Below are positions 1 to 11,371 of a stretch of DNA of 64,000 bases, in pieces. A program made the position numbers and the translations under genes. The DNA is taken from contig CM064420.1 in the NCBI GenBank assembly GCA_032690845.1, forward strand, positions 62,546,707-62,610,706, read 5' to 3'. Every line of letters begins with the position of its first letter. Position 1 is the first letter of the stretch. The notes below the pieces were generated by a model, which saw nothing but the letters and a program-made list of their open reading frames with translations, did not search any database and was not told the DNA's origin. This DNA comes from Eleusine coracana subsp. coracana. Lineage: Eukaryota; Streptophyta; Magnoliopsida; Poales; Poaceae.

Positions 1-2328
1 ACAATAAACGGGATAAAAAACATCCAATGATTAGCATTTGTATTAATACAGAGATAAAACAAAGATGCACCAATATTCTTGGAAGTAGTGGTGGAGCTAG
101 GGGTGGAGGTCACTTAGGTCACACCATAAAGCTAACGAGAAAAGCATATTTTTTCATTAGCTAATAGCTAGATATTGCTATAATTTTTTTTGATGCTCTT
201 CATTGTCTTTTCTGTTATAATGTGTCTTTATTGTCCAATGATATATAACATGCATTAGAATGATCAGATTTGCACTCACTATTGATGAGCGTATTCTGGC
301 CGGGCCGTGCTGTTGCTCGCCTGCGGCGAGGCATGGCATGGCTCGCATGGGACCCGGCGGAGTTTGGTGCGTACGAGCATGTGTTGTGTTTTTTCGTTGC
401 TCATGGAGGCATCAATCTCGACAAGTTCAGCCTCCTGATGTGCTACTCTATTCATTATCATCACATTGATCGTGGTCTTTCCCCCTCATTCTCGGCGAGG
501 ACGTGAGCACGATGGTCACGAAGTGATATGAGGGGGCGCTGCCACTTAAATTTTGACTCTTATTACGGTGAGTTATACTACTTCAAACCTCAAAGTAGTA
601 TAATTCTAATCTCATCATTGATTTAAAAGGGTAAAATTATAACTGACTATCTAACCATGTAATTTACTGCTATTGCCATCAAACCACAACATCGTCAAAT
701 CTATCGGACCCAGGGAAGAAACACCAGATGGTATCGCCACCAGCGACACAACGGCCACCATGCTCTTTGGCGCTGCTCGTGAAACACCGCTGACTGCTGA
801 AACTGTCACAACGTCGAGAACCGATCAAGAAAATTAAAATCGCACATCGCATGGCCATCGGCGTCGGCACCAGCACCGTCGCCAACCTACGGCCACCGAA
901 CCCGCACAGTTGCCTTTACTAGTCCATGTCGTCGTCGTTCCGCCGAGCCATCGCCCCAAAACGACAACATCACCTCCTGTCAAAAGAATACGCAGGTCAG
1001 CGTCTTCGAACTGCTGGAGATTCATCCATGATTTGTTGACTTTTTGTTTATCGGTTCACTGATTTTTCTTTCGTCTGATCTGTGTTCGTTGGACTAACGG
1101 CAATCGGATTCATTAACTTGAACGATTTATCGATTTATTGATTTTTCTCCCCCACTCTCAAAATGATTCATTAATACTTCTCCATTCGTTTTCATGGATG
1201 GATCTCCGACATGCATCATAGTTGTTACCATAGATGCCAGCTTCACGAGGGGGCACCGCCACCATGGACCATGCCGCCTGCCCGATCAATCTCGCTGAAA
1301 CCTCGCAGCCACCAACGATCTGATCGTCCTGACCATCGCCTCCATATCGATCTTGCTAATATCACTCCGTCGTTGCTTTGTACTTCCATCACGCGCCGCC
1401 GTTGCCAAATTGCTGACCTGCCGCAATCGAGCCGAAGAACACAGAGAAGAACACGCAAAAGTGAAGTGAAGAGGCGACATTTGAGAAAACAAAGTATTAC
1501 ATCCTGCCATTACTTTTTCTCCGATAATATACATAGTATTTCATACTACTTTAATATATTACTCCATACTACTTAAAGAGTTAATGTAGTATAAATGCAT
1601 CTAAACCGTTAGATAAAGAGAAATAAACGACCCATATTAATTGCAGCCCATTGTAAAGGTGCTCTAAATTTTATGGCACTGGTGTCATAGAATTTTTTTC
1701 CCCAAACCCCTCTTCCTTTGCTATGAATAGTGAAGAGGTGAAAGCGACCGTGAGCATCAAGAACTCACCTGCCTCTGTATAAAAGACCTCTACAGATGCT
1801 TTCCAATTTCTTGTGTTTTTCGTGTGTGCTTGTGTGATCAAGAGCTCAGTTTCTTATCAGCACGAGATTCTACCAAGAGCTGGCAGTCAAAATGTAAGAA
1901 ATTGATTCATGCTGATCCACTAATATCTGCACATGCAGTTCTATCTCAGTTGTTCTATCTCTATAGCTGTGCTTTTGATGAACTAAAGAACATGTTCTAT
2001 CACACACATGAATAAAAAGTGGTACCTCAAGTATCATACAAATTACTGGTCAATGATGCCGGAGTCACCTGAAGCGACATGGTGCTTGCAGCACCACCAG
2101 ATGGACAACCCCGAAGTGCTGCTCCTTTCATCGTTGGCGTCTCACAAGTCACAACGCCCGACGATTCAATCGCTGTCTCCAGTAGCCGGAGACGAGAAGG
2201 TGCCTGAAGCACCAACATGACGGCCCACTGCCATCCAGCTCGCATGTCGATCCTGAAGAGTCAGCACTGTGCAACCTGACGCCGGAGAGGCTGAAGCCCC
2301 ATGCCCTCCGCTGCTTGCACATGCCGCC
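1..2328. other. No recognised gene
   Basis: I see no convincing gene here. Open stretches are short and lack family motifs. Two AT-rich patches, near 560-660 and 1510-1640, both contain TTATACTAC...AAGTAGTAT-like words and look loosely inverted with respect to each other. They could be the degraded ends of a DNA transposon, but I could not fix boundaries or a target duplication. A TATA-like TATAAAAG near 1779 is not followed by a recognisable coding region. Confidence 0.4.
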
Positions 2329-2331
2329 TGA

Positions 2332-2470
2332 GGCCTCGTTCGGATGATATGGGAAGGAGGTGGATTGAAGTGGAATGGAATGTAATCAATCCATAAATGA
2401 CTTATTATGGATTCAATACCACTTAAACCATGCCAATACACTGAGAAACATGTAGGAGCCGAACAAGGCC
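2332..2470. mobile_element. Tourist/Harbinger-like MITE
   Basis: A 139-bp non-coding element with terminal inverted repeats GGCCTCGTTCGG and CCGAACAAGGCC (one mismatch). It is flanked on both sides by the trinucleotide TGA (2329-2331 and 2471-2473). GGCCTTGTTCGG-like ends with a 3-bp duplication are typical of PIF/Harbinger-derived Tourist elements in grasses; TGA is a less usual target than TAA or TTA. It lies about 50 bp outside the Mutator-like element. Confidence 0.7.
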
Positions 2471-2532
2471 TGAAGTGGTAGCTCGTAGCTCTGAAGTGTT
2501 GTATAGCCTCACACGACGACCCGCACCTGAAG

Positions 2533-2599
2533 GGAACCGGATCATCTGACGAATGTCAGATCGACGTGCGTCCGTCCATTCCGCAACCAACGGCTATCG
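2533..2599 (+). repeat. Left terminal inverted repeat of the Mutator-like element
   Basis: Begins GGAACCGGATCATCTGACGA and aligns with the reverse complement of 6127-6193 over about 67 bp. The outer 40 bases are almost identical and the inner part is more diverged. The 9-bp duplication CACCTGAAG lies directly outside it. Confidence 0.85.
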
Positions 2600-3354
2600 T
2601 TCCATGCTGGCTCCGTAGCTCATATCTGCAAGCCCAACAAAAGAACGGACGGCCCATATTCCTTTCTTCGCACGACCCTTGTTGTTCCCAGAATCCCAGT
2701 TCCAGAAGGTCAACGCCGCCGCTATGGCTGCCGGAGCCACCCACGCCGTCCGCGCCCACGCTTTCCACGCCCACGCCGCCGTCCTACCTGCCGGAGCCAT
2801 CTACGCGGTATGCGACCACGCCGCCGCCGCAAACGCGAAGTGCGAATCACAGTCATCGGTGCTGCGTTGGCGATGTTGAGGCTTGCGCGGAATCCGTCGA
2901 AGGACCAGGCATCCTCGGTAGCTGCAAGGAGGTGCTCACGGAATGATCATGGCGAGGTGCTATCGAGGCTTTCTTCGGTGCTGTCGACAATGGCCGTTGC
3001 CCAATCTGCTGTGCCGCCACAGTTCTGTAGCTTCTCTGAACTTCAGCTTTGAACTTCTATGCTTCGTAGTCTGATTTAGATTGTGTGTGAGTGTTTTGTG
3101 ACTTGTGACTGAAAAAAGTGATGAATGTAATCAACGAATATCTTATTATTTAAATGAGATGAGCCAAGTTTCATTGATTCAACTTGAGGAATGTGTTTCA
3201 TTGAACACTAAACATTTCATTTAGCATTTGCAATATCTAGCATAAGCAATATGTCTTTCCAGCATTTTCAATAATTGCAGTGCAGTTTCAACCATACAAT
3301 TGTCAATAACAAAACATATCTTTCAAGACAAAATAGCACTCCTCACTTTCTGAA

Positions 3355-5842
3355 TTAGAAATATCCTTTAATTTTTAGGTCATCGGTGTTTGCTCTGGTC
3401 AATAGCTCAGTGTAGAAATTGATGACCCTATATTGCTCAGACTCATTCCCTTTGTTATTGCTAGCTTCTCCCTGTCCTTGCACCTTGCAAGAAAAGGAAA
3501 TCAAAAGGTTCAAAGATGCAAGAAAAGGTAAAAAAAAAGCATTTTTGTTTAAATTTTGACATACCACTGGTGCTTTTTCTTGCAACTGAGTTCCACTTTG
3601 ATCCTTTTTTCTTCCTTTACCCTTGCTTTCAAAGCCAAGTCTCTGTCGCTTTGAACTTCTTATGCGAACTGTCTTTTCCTTGAAACGTGCATTACTCAAT
3701 GTGTCGTCTGGTGGACTTACAACATCCTGGGCTGTATTGATAGAAGTACTTGGGCATGCACTGATTTTCTCTTCTATTTGTTGACTAAATAGTTCAATTG
3801 CGTTGTCTACAAATGCACTGCATTCTGGATAGTTGGATGCTCGATGTGCTACATTGAGCAATTTGTGAGAGTAATATCTATAGAGAAGCATAGCATCCAA
3901 TTTTGGATTTTCAATTATGTCTCTTCCATGTCTGTCATGTATAGTTCCACTTCTCGCCTGTCGTGTCCATCGCTTTAATACATATTGTGGCGGCAATGAC
4001 TTGATATTCATCAAATCGAGAACTTTTAAAGCATGGGCACGTAATATTCCAATCCTGTTGAATAGGTTGCAGCTACATGTAGATGTTTGGTACAAAGGAT
4101 TACCAATTACTTTGTACTCCTTCCCAAGGACTGGATTTTCACCAAGGCTTCCAACTGCGACAAGGTACTGATTATTTCCATCCAATACTTTGGTGCATGC
4201 TGTCATGGAACATTCATATTGATTTTGAAAAGCTTCAAATATTTTAGGTGTGTATAATTTCCTTGCTTCCAACAGCATAGGTATGTTGACTATGACCCTT
4301 GGTGTTCTTTTCCGTGAATCAAATTCCGAATGTAATTCATTATTCCTTTTTCTTTGCACCACCCTTTCAAAATGTTTAAGAAATCGAATAATATCAAAGT
4401 CTGATTTGAAATGAATTTTTAAGTCATTATTTAGACTCTCATTTAATTGAGTGCTTCGCATGCCCAATGTGTAAACATTCTTCATGTAACATTCAACCCA
4501 TTTTTCTTTCAGCTTGTAAATACTATCTAACCAAGTCTGCTTGTGCACCTTGGTCCTCAAGAGGGCAAATTTATCTTCAAATGTTGACTTGTCCTCGTAC
4601 TCAAACATGCACGCATTGAAGATGGATAAAGGATTTGATTCTTTATTTTTACTTTTAGGTAGCTGAGGCAAATGTTTAATAGCATTCTGCATGATGTGAA
4701 AAATGCATAAACCATGCCATGTCTCATGAAACACCTTTTCAACTGTTCCCATTGCAAAATCTTGATCTGTATAGAATGTTTTGGGCTGTTTTCCACTATA
4801 TGCTTTTAGAAAGGTCTCGAAAAGCCACTCAAATGACTCAAATGTTTTATCGTACATTAATGCAGCACCAAAAACAACTGTTTCTCTAAACTGGTTGAAT
4901 CCAACAAAAACACCAAAAGGTCGGCTTTCTCTATTTGTTCCAAAAGTAGTGTCAAATGAAACAACATCACCAAAGTATGCATAGTCAGCAAACATTTTAG
5001 CATCAGCCCAAAATATATTTGCAATGCTCTCTTCAATATCCAGTTGTGTGGCATATTGGAATGATGGATTCTCTGCAATCTTATTTTGAAAATAGTTGAG
5101 CATGCTTCCAGCTTGACCATGTTTCATCTCTCGTTGCCGCTTGCCTTGTAAGTAGTTTTTATGGTCTCGAAGGGTGTAGCTCAGATTAGATGCTCCACCC
5201 ACTTGACGGCATGCTAACTCATGTGCTGCTTTTGGTTCTATACCTGAATCATCAGCTATCTCAATTTCAAATCCTTGCAAATCTGAAATTTTCCTATGTG
5301 ACACCATCAAGTGCAAGGTTTCAGGTAAGTGAAGGTCATGATTATGTTTCAAATCCACTTCAGACACAATATAGGCATCTGTTTCTCGATCCTTTACAAG
5401 ACCCATATGCACTTCACAATCTGTTCTTGTTTCACCTCGTGGATGTTTTGTCAACTCATCTCTTTTATCTCTCCCTCGATGACCCTCTTTGTTACAAACA
5501 AACCTACAAGATGTGATCTTGCCATCAATCTTACTTTTATTTGAGTACCTTTTTCTAACCTCAAAACCTGTCTGACTGCCATAAGCTAACCAAAACTTCC
5601 AAGCCTCATCTGGATTTCTGAATTTCATCCCAACATAAGGTGCAAAACTAGGCAGCACATTCTCCCTAAGTATTAAGAGTGAAAGATGTCAAAATAGAGG
5701 GAAAAAACTAAAAAGAGGCGTACTTTAGTAACTGCACGTATAATTTGTAACTAAAATGAGCTACTGCAAATATGCAAATATCAGTGCAGCAGTAAAAAAT
5801 CAAACAGGTGAAAAAAGCCAATATGAGCTAATAGTACATACT
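3355..5842 (-). CDS. FAR1/FRS-type MULE transposase
   Basis: Encodes a FAR1-related protein, the group that links plant FHY3/FAR1 regulators to Mutator-like transposases. The main open stretch (5658-3355) begins at a GTG, not an ATG. A likely upstream exon ends at 5842: splicing the GTATGT donor at 5841 to the AG before 5665 keeps the frame and leads into VLPSFAPYVGMKF, but I could not find its ATG. Seen in order: a FAR1 zinc-finger region with Cys pairs and KHNHDL (about residues 8-107 of the open stretch); a MULE transposase core with aspartates in SFDTTF and FYTDQD and a downstream C-x2-H; and a SWIM-like CSCNLF...GILRAHALKVL. The SWIM consensus has Cys before Arg-His (GILCRH); here Arg replaces that ligand. 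An 81-bp in-frame stretch, 3484-3564, has splice-like ends (GTATGT, CAAG) and may be an intron. Being inside intact Mutator ends, it is a transposon gene rather than a host FRS gene. Confidence 0.8.
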
Positions 5843-6126
5843 CATTCGATGCATGATGCTCAGGATTTGCCTCTTCGTCTATCTCATGAAGAAATTTTTA
5901 GCCTTCACAAATCGCCACTTCTTTTTTCTGTCTTGCCTCTCGCGGTTCTCCTGGCGCCAAATGCTTGCTGGAATGTATTTTCCCTCCACTCTGTCCTTTC
6001 CTTACCTTTTTCCCTCCAGTAGAAAGCACGTCGAGCTATTGGGCTGTCTGGGCCGTATTGGGCTGCGTGAAAAAAAAAGGAGGCAAAGACCAATCCACGT
6101 ACAAGGCACTACGAGCTGCGGGGTTA

Positions 6127-6193
6127 GCATGGCCGTTGCTTGGGAGATCGACGGGCGCACGTCGATCTGACGTTCGTCAGATGATCCGGTTCC
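6127..6193 (-). repeat. Right terminal inverted repeat of the Mutator-like element
   Basis: Inverted partner of 2533-2599, ending in TGATCCGGTTCC on the plus strand. The second copy of CACCTGAAG follows at 6194-6202. Confidence 0.85.
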
Positions 6194-6202
6194 CACCTGA
6201 AG

Positions 6203-6960
6203 TGCGGCCACCTCGCCGTAGATTGGCTGGCCGTCGAGCATCATGCGTGGGTCGTGGGCTCGAAGCCTGCCAGGACCGCTGCCGGCCTCGAAGCGCCGCG
6301 CGCTAGCCAGAGCCGCTGAGATCAATCATGGCCTGACACTCCCACCAGCCGATGCGGTCACCATGATCCTTATTCCCCCCGGTGTGCACGACCTGCATAT
6401 GCGTGCATCGTCGAACAAGAAGCCGTAGCGGCGGATTCATTGATGGGTACTCAGACTGACCGCACCGGCGTCCGGCACGCTTTCCTCAAGTACCAATTTA
6501 GTGTAAAAAATGCTACACCGAAATACTGGAAAGCGCTCGCTACTCCAAACCCGGCTCCCGGTTCCACCAAATGTAGAGGGATAGCGGTGGAGCGCTACCG
6601 CCAAATGAGGACAGCAATCGTGTACGATTAGGACGTTGAAGTTCCTAATCCTATGTAACAGACATATTGCTAACGCATATACCACATACAAACCCCGGCG
6701 TTCGTGTCCCAGGCGTTTGTCCTGAGGTACGGCGCCCTCGCCGTGTGGCGCGGGCCGTGCTGGGAGCAATAGGTCAGGATAAAAATAAGATGTGACTAAC
6801 TTTGCGGAATTGAAACTGATGTTTTTTTCTTTTTTTATATTTGATGATTGATGCCATTAGACGATCAAAAGTCATCTATATATGTCCTGCTGGTATACTA
6901 TCTACATTGTCTAATTCATGATCCGTATGTAGCTAAAATCCATCTTCTGGAAGCAGAATC
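6203..6960. other. No recognised gene
   Basis: GC-rich sequence flanking the Mutator-like element on its right side. Short open frames exist on both strands, but none shows a family motif I recognise. Confidence 0.4.
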
Positions 6961-6965
6961 CGGAG

Positions 6966-7147
6966 ATGTACGGGTCCCGGACCGGGTGCGTCAAGGAGCT
7001 CAACATGCTGTCGTGTGTCATGGGCGCACAACGCCACGCTGCAGCGGAAAATAGTCGAGCTCTAGAAGAAGCACCCCGCCGTGCGCATCGTCTACGCCGA
7101 CTACTACACGCCCGCCATCCAGTTCGTGTTACACGCGGAGAAGTGGG
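6966..7147 (+). pseudogene. GDSL esterase/lipase fragment
   Basis: Translation of two frames gives TGCVKELNMLS, then after a frameshift AHNATLQRKIVEL, an in-frame TAG, and KKHPAVRIVYADYYTPAIQF with VLHAEKWG. This matches the stretch of plant GDSL-type esterases/lipases just before the last intron (H-N-x-x-L-Q-x and V-Y-A-D-Y-Y). A GTGAGT donor follows at the place where an intron is common in the family. The catalytic GDS block and the terminal D-x-x-H block are absent. With a frameshift, a stop and both ends missing, this is a dead fragment. Confidence 0.65.
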
Positions 7148-7737
7148 GTGAGTTCATTCTCTTCTGCCTCCGCGTCTCAGATGCTCATCGTCGGCCATGC
7201 ATGACGAGCACGATCTCATCTCGCCGCCAGTGGGGATCACGACACGTGTGTATATGACGATAGCTCAACGTCGATGCAGGTTGTTAGTCTAGCTCATGTC
7301 TGGGGTTTGCCGAAGCTCGCGGCGAGGGTCAGGATTCAAGCCAGCGCGGTTTCGTCGGTGACCAAGGGGTGGTCGGTAAATGAAATACCGACCTCCCCTG
7401 GGTCTCTCCTATCCGTTGGATGTGGGGCTTACGGACCAGATTGATCGGTCGTTCTTGAAAGTTTCCGCCTGTTTCCTCGCGCGCCTAAGAGGCCACGCGC
7501 GTTGCCGCTCTGCGCTCTCCCTCCCAGTTGCCATGGCCGGTGCGCTGCGCTGAGCTCCGCTGACCAGCGAGCCCGCCATGGACGGCAGAAACTTCGTAGG
7601 CTTCTAGGTGGGGGCTCTTTGCTGACGCGAGGCACAGAGCTCCTCTCGCGCTGTTTCCGCGGCCAGCTGGATGGTCGAGGTTGTCTCGCGCTCGCCACCG
7701 AGCCAGCCAGAAACCAGCCGGGCTTCCTCCTCCTGAC

Positions 7738-7756
7738 CCCCCCCCCCCCCCCCCTC
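7738..7756. repeat. Poly-C tract
   Basis: An uninterrupted run of about 18 cytosines inside GC-rich sequence just upstream of the F-box-like pseudogene. Its length is likely to vary and to be error-prone in sequencing. Confidence 0.8.
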
Positions 7757-7799
7757 CTCACCGGCCAGGAAGTCGCTCTGCCGGCGCTGCCACACCACA

Positions 7800-8395
7800 C
7801 CTATGAATCATCCATCATCAAGTCCACGGCCGTCTTCGCGCCGACCCCTCGGAAACACGACTTCACCGTTGTAGTGGTCGTCCGGGCTGACGGACGCTCG
7901 CGTACATCCGCGCCGGCGACACACGCAGAGCTCGCCGACGTCGCCTACCACGACGGCGAGTTCTTACTGTATCAGTAGACGCGGCGGCGTGTACGTCGTG
8001 ACCGTCCCTCGCGCTCGCGGCTGCGGCTCCCACCACCGACCGAAACCCGTGCTCGAACCTCCGCTGGCCAACAAGAGCGTCTTCGCCGGTCTGTGTCCGA
8101 GCGCGTGCGTGCCAAGCACCTGGTGTTCTGCGGAGGCGACATGTACCAGCTGGTGTGGCGGAACGCCGGTCCCCGCGTTCGAGCTGCCGTTCATCATCGG
8201 AGGGAGGCCGGTTCCACGTGTCTCTCAGGACGAGGCATTCGTGTTGAGGCACGTCCACGTGCCGCCGCGGCGCTGGGAGGCGACGGAGGACCTCGGAGGG
8301 CACGCCGTGCTCGTCGGACAGAACAACGCGGTGGCCGTGCGCGACGGGACGGTGCTGGGGATGAAGGCCACGCCGTGCGTCGAGTGGCATGCAGT
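7800..8395 (+). pseudogene. F-box/DUF295-like gene fragment
   Basis: Pieces in three frames resemble the C-terminal half of plant DUF295 F-box proteins: an ELADVAYHDGEF block, then after an in-frame TAG and a frame change GGVYVVTVPRA, a further frame with LVFCGGDMYQLVWRNAG, and finally a VPPRRWEATEDLGGHA / VLVGQNNAVAV block followed by a Cys-x-x-Trp-like end. In intact relatives the order is the same, with a W-x-x-V/A-x-D-L-G-x-x-A-L-F-x-G signature near the end. The stop, at least two frameshifts and lack of an F-box make this a pseudogene. The family assignment is from memory of the motif pattern. Confidence 0.6.
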
Positions 8396-8399
8396 CGCA

Positions 8400-9775
8400 C
8401 GCTATCTGCTGGTACCTTTCAGGAGACATGGCGGGCTGCAGCAAAAAGAATGGAGAGAGTCCCCAGCGTCGGGAGAAACGCATGGAGTTGGGATTATACT
8501 AGTTGAGCAATGTCGAGAATCCTAGCTCTGTTGATGTATAATTATTGATTACTTTTAATTTAGTCGTTCATACTTTAGAGGTATTCTAGGTCATCACCGC
8601 CGTTCTGTTCTCATCTTTGGTGACACATATCGTCTTCTTTCGTCTAAATTAAGTTCATTCTTTCTTCCAAAAAAGAAGAAGAAGAATTCATGTTGTTGGT
8701 TGTCGCCCAGCCGTTGCACTACTGGCAGGGCCTGGCGCACCCCAACCAAATAAAATTGCAAATTTTGAACCATTTTTCTGTTTCTTTGCTTTTATTTGTT
8801 TATTTAACTTGACTTGTGGTAGATTTACTTTTTTCGTTGCTTACTGCTCTTCCGGTAGTTCAAATTGGAACTACCAAACGTCATCTGTTCGTGGTATTAA
8901 ACGTTGCGCAGATTGCTTTGTTTTGTGGATTGAACGCTGCTGTGCCGCAATCTTCTCCTGGCCAATAGGTAGATCTGATGTCTAATGAGTACAGAGCATA
9001 TTGCTTGATTGAACGCTGCTGTGCCGCTTTGCTTTGTTTGGTACTTGGAATCCCGTAGTTTCAGAAAATGCAGGTAATTAGTGCTAGAAACACTTGAAGA
9101 AATATTTTGATTCTGAAGAACGTATTGTTGGAATTGCCAAAAAAAAAAATTCTCCCGTCACATCAAATATTGCAATAACTAGATAACCTGATACCTGACC
9201 AAACTTTTGGATATGGAGAGAATGTGTACAGCCATTGTGTACATGTTGCAGTCAACTGCTAAGATCTGGTGCCTGGGCGCTGGTTTAGTTATCTAGTGCT
9301 AATCAACATTATTGAACAATACACAAAATATCTGATAACCTCGCAGGAAGGAAGTCAGAGAAAGTAAAACCTTCAATTTCTTCGTGGTCTTCTACGCGAG
9401 TACTAGTATCTGTGCATTTGGGGATCCAATTAAGAGCAATGAGCAACATTCAAATCAAAACCCTGCTCAAGGCCTCAAGTGCTCAAACTGCACATCGCTG
9501 ATAAATAATAGTAGTATATGTGCTGCTTTGACAAATCAGCCGCCACCTTCCTTACTAAACGGTGACATTCATTTTGAATCATGCATGAACGGTACAGCTT
9601 TGAAATTTTGGACTGTAAGCTGTCACAAGGCCTTTATTTGGGATCAACAAAATGTTCAGGTCTTTAGAGAGTTTGGATTATACTACTGCCAAAACCATCA
9701 ATCATCATTCTCTGTTCCCACTAAAACACACACTCCAACAGCCTAGTATTTGTTTGTACAGAACGTCCACACTGT
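8400..9775. other. No recognised gene
   Basis: AT-richer sequence without recognisable coding signal. GATTGAACGCTGCTGTGCCG occurs twice, near 8930 and 9008, as a short direct duplication. Confidence 0.4.
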
Positions 9776-9781
9776 TCTTTT

Positions 9782-10036
9782 TATATATATATAAAGGGCA
9801 AGCATCCCCGGCCTTCTTTGGAAGCCATTTGTTAGGTGCCAGGGTTCGAACCCTGGCCGGCTCCCTCCCACCGTGGAGTTTTGCCAACTGACCTAAGGTC
9901 AGCTCCTCTTAAATAGGTTATTTGAACACCAACCTTCATTGGAGGCATACGAGGCCGGGTCGTTCCTTGCACCATGCAAGAATCGAACCCAGGTGATAGA
10001 GCTCCCAACCGGAGCTGTTGACCAACCAAGCTTCTT
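9782..10036 (-). repeat. Candidate dimeric tRNA-derived retroposon (SINE-like)
   Basis: Read on the minus strand there are two tRNA-like internal promoter pairs in tandem. The first has an A-box-like TGGTCAACAGC and a B-box-like GGGTTCGATTC. The second has AGGTCAGTTGGC and GGGTTCGAACCC. The segment ends in TATATATATAAAAAG. A boxes followed by B boxes and a simple 3' tail are features of tRNA-derived SINEs. I could not identify a convincing target duplication, and the family is not one I can name. Confidence 0.4.
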
Positions 10037-10280
10037 GATTTTTAGCTAGAGGTGTTGTGTCAGTGTGAAGCACTAGCATTTCTTCCTCCTTATCGCTTGC
10101 ATACTGTTTAAAATACAGCATGGGGACCAGTGAGGCCCGCCGAGCTGTGAGTGAAAAAAGAAATAAAAGGACACCTAGACCTCATAGTGCTTGGTTATAA
10201 GTAATTATTGCAGTCATAGGTATTGTTGGACCTGTTCCTGTTTTGCAGAACTTACGGCACTACGTTACACTATAAAGATA

Positions 10281-10533
10281 CTTCCTCCATCCCAATATAT
10301 AAGTATTTGAAGGATGTGGGAGAAAAATCAAGAAAAGAACAAAATGACTCTGCTACCCCCTGATAATTACTTCAACCAAGTACTAGAGACGTACTTTTTT
10401 GCATGCGGCTGGTGGGGGTGGAGTGAAAGGAAATTATAAAATAAATGGTAATGAGACCCATTTACTCCTCAAATGCTTATAATCTGGGAATAATTTGAAT
10501 CTCTCAAATGTTAACTTTTTGGGATGGAGGGAG
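10281..10533. mobile_element. Stowaway-like MITE
   Basis: A 253-bp AT-rich element with ends CTTCCTCCATCCCA and TGGGATGGAGGGAG, inverted with one mismatch, flanked by TA dinucleotides at 10279-10280 and 10534-10535. The CTCCCTCCRTCCCA end and TA target duplication are diagnostic of Stowaway (Tc1/Mariner-derived) elements in grasses. Confidence 0.85.
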
Positions 10534-10868
10534 TACCTCTCAGGTCAACTGATGCCCTGATGGAGAGGCCCTAACAAGGACACATCTGCGCACTAAAGAC
10601 TTTTTTTGCAAGCATCATGTGCTGGTATTTCAGTGGACAGGAGTGTGGACTGGTGGCTGCAATTCATCTTAACACAAGCAGGTACTCCCTTCACTATATG
10701 TTAACGCATCACAGCATTGTATCTCGTGTTGTTCCAGAAATCGATTCAAGAGACAGCGCCTGGCTGACAATGCGCTCTGTTAGTACGTTTTGCCTTTAAA
10801 TTTATTAACATTATCAAATGCTTTCTGCATCCCATTTTTTTCTTTTGGGAAATTTGGAGGAAACCAAC

Positions 10869-10934
10869 TGCTTTCATAACGTATCAACATCTTGTAAGAC
10901 TTGCTTTCATAACGTATCAACATCTTGTAAGACT
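10869..10934. repeat. Tandem duplication, 33-bp unit x2
   Basis: Two adjacent copies of a 33-bp unit starting TGCTTTCATAACGTATCAAC. A partial, diverged third version (AAACATCTTGCAAGACTTTT) appears near 11041. It lies downstream of the response-regulator gene. Confidence 0.8.
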
Positions 10935-11371
10935 TTTAACCTTCAAAATCTCGTAAAGACAGCTGAAGCAGAAGGAAGGCGGAGCTGAAATGACCTAGTG
11001 AAGGAAGACAGCGCTGAAACTGAAGAACTCCGTAAAGTATAAACATCTTGCAAGACTTTTAACCATCAAAATCTTGGACCACGGATATGGAGAAAAATAA
11101 CAGAGGCCACAGTTGTTCGTACACATCTAGCATCGACACGACAAAATGAAACCTAATATAACAAATAAAAAACGCGATAAAAGGGAAGCATAACCATGTA
11201 ACTACAGCGACTGGACTACGCCAGTCCAATAGCCCAAGACACGCACACACACCGTCGCGGTTCCTCCTTGCCATTCCGAGTCCCACAAAAAGAGCCGAAG
11301 CCCGAAGGCGCATGTGCGCCGAGCCTTAGCCCGTCCTATCGCCGGCCCGCGCGCGCCGCCGCACGGCCTGA

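Larger units (their letters stand above)
2533..6193 (-). mobile_element. Complete Mutator-like element with FAR1-type transposase
   Basis: A 3661-bp element bounded by long inverted repeats and a perfect 9-bp target duplication, CACCTGAAG, at 2524-2532 and 6194-6202. Nine-base duplications and long terminal repeats are the hallmark of Mutator-like elements. Inside, on the minus strand, lies a long FAR1/MULE transposase gene. The segment between the left repeat and the gene (2600-3350) holds a proline- and alanine-rich GC patch with an imperfect internal duplication (CTGCCGGAGCCAYCYACGC near 2728 and 2788) that encodes nothing I recognise. Intact termini, target duplication and a mostly open transposase suggest a fairly recent insertion. 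Whether it can move is doubtful because a zinc ligand in the transposase is lost. Confidence 0.85.

Noticed and set aside
2566..2946. 126-codon Pro-rich open frame inside the Mutator-like element
   Set aside because: It starts in the terminal repeat, without an ATG, and its translation is simple GC-rich repeat sequence; I see no sign of a captured host gene.
9836..9860. A true tRNA gene around GGGTTCGAACCC
   Set aside because: A B-box-like T-loop is present, but no complete cloverleaf with anticodon arm and acceptor stem could be formed around it.
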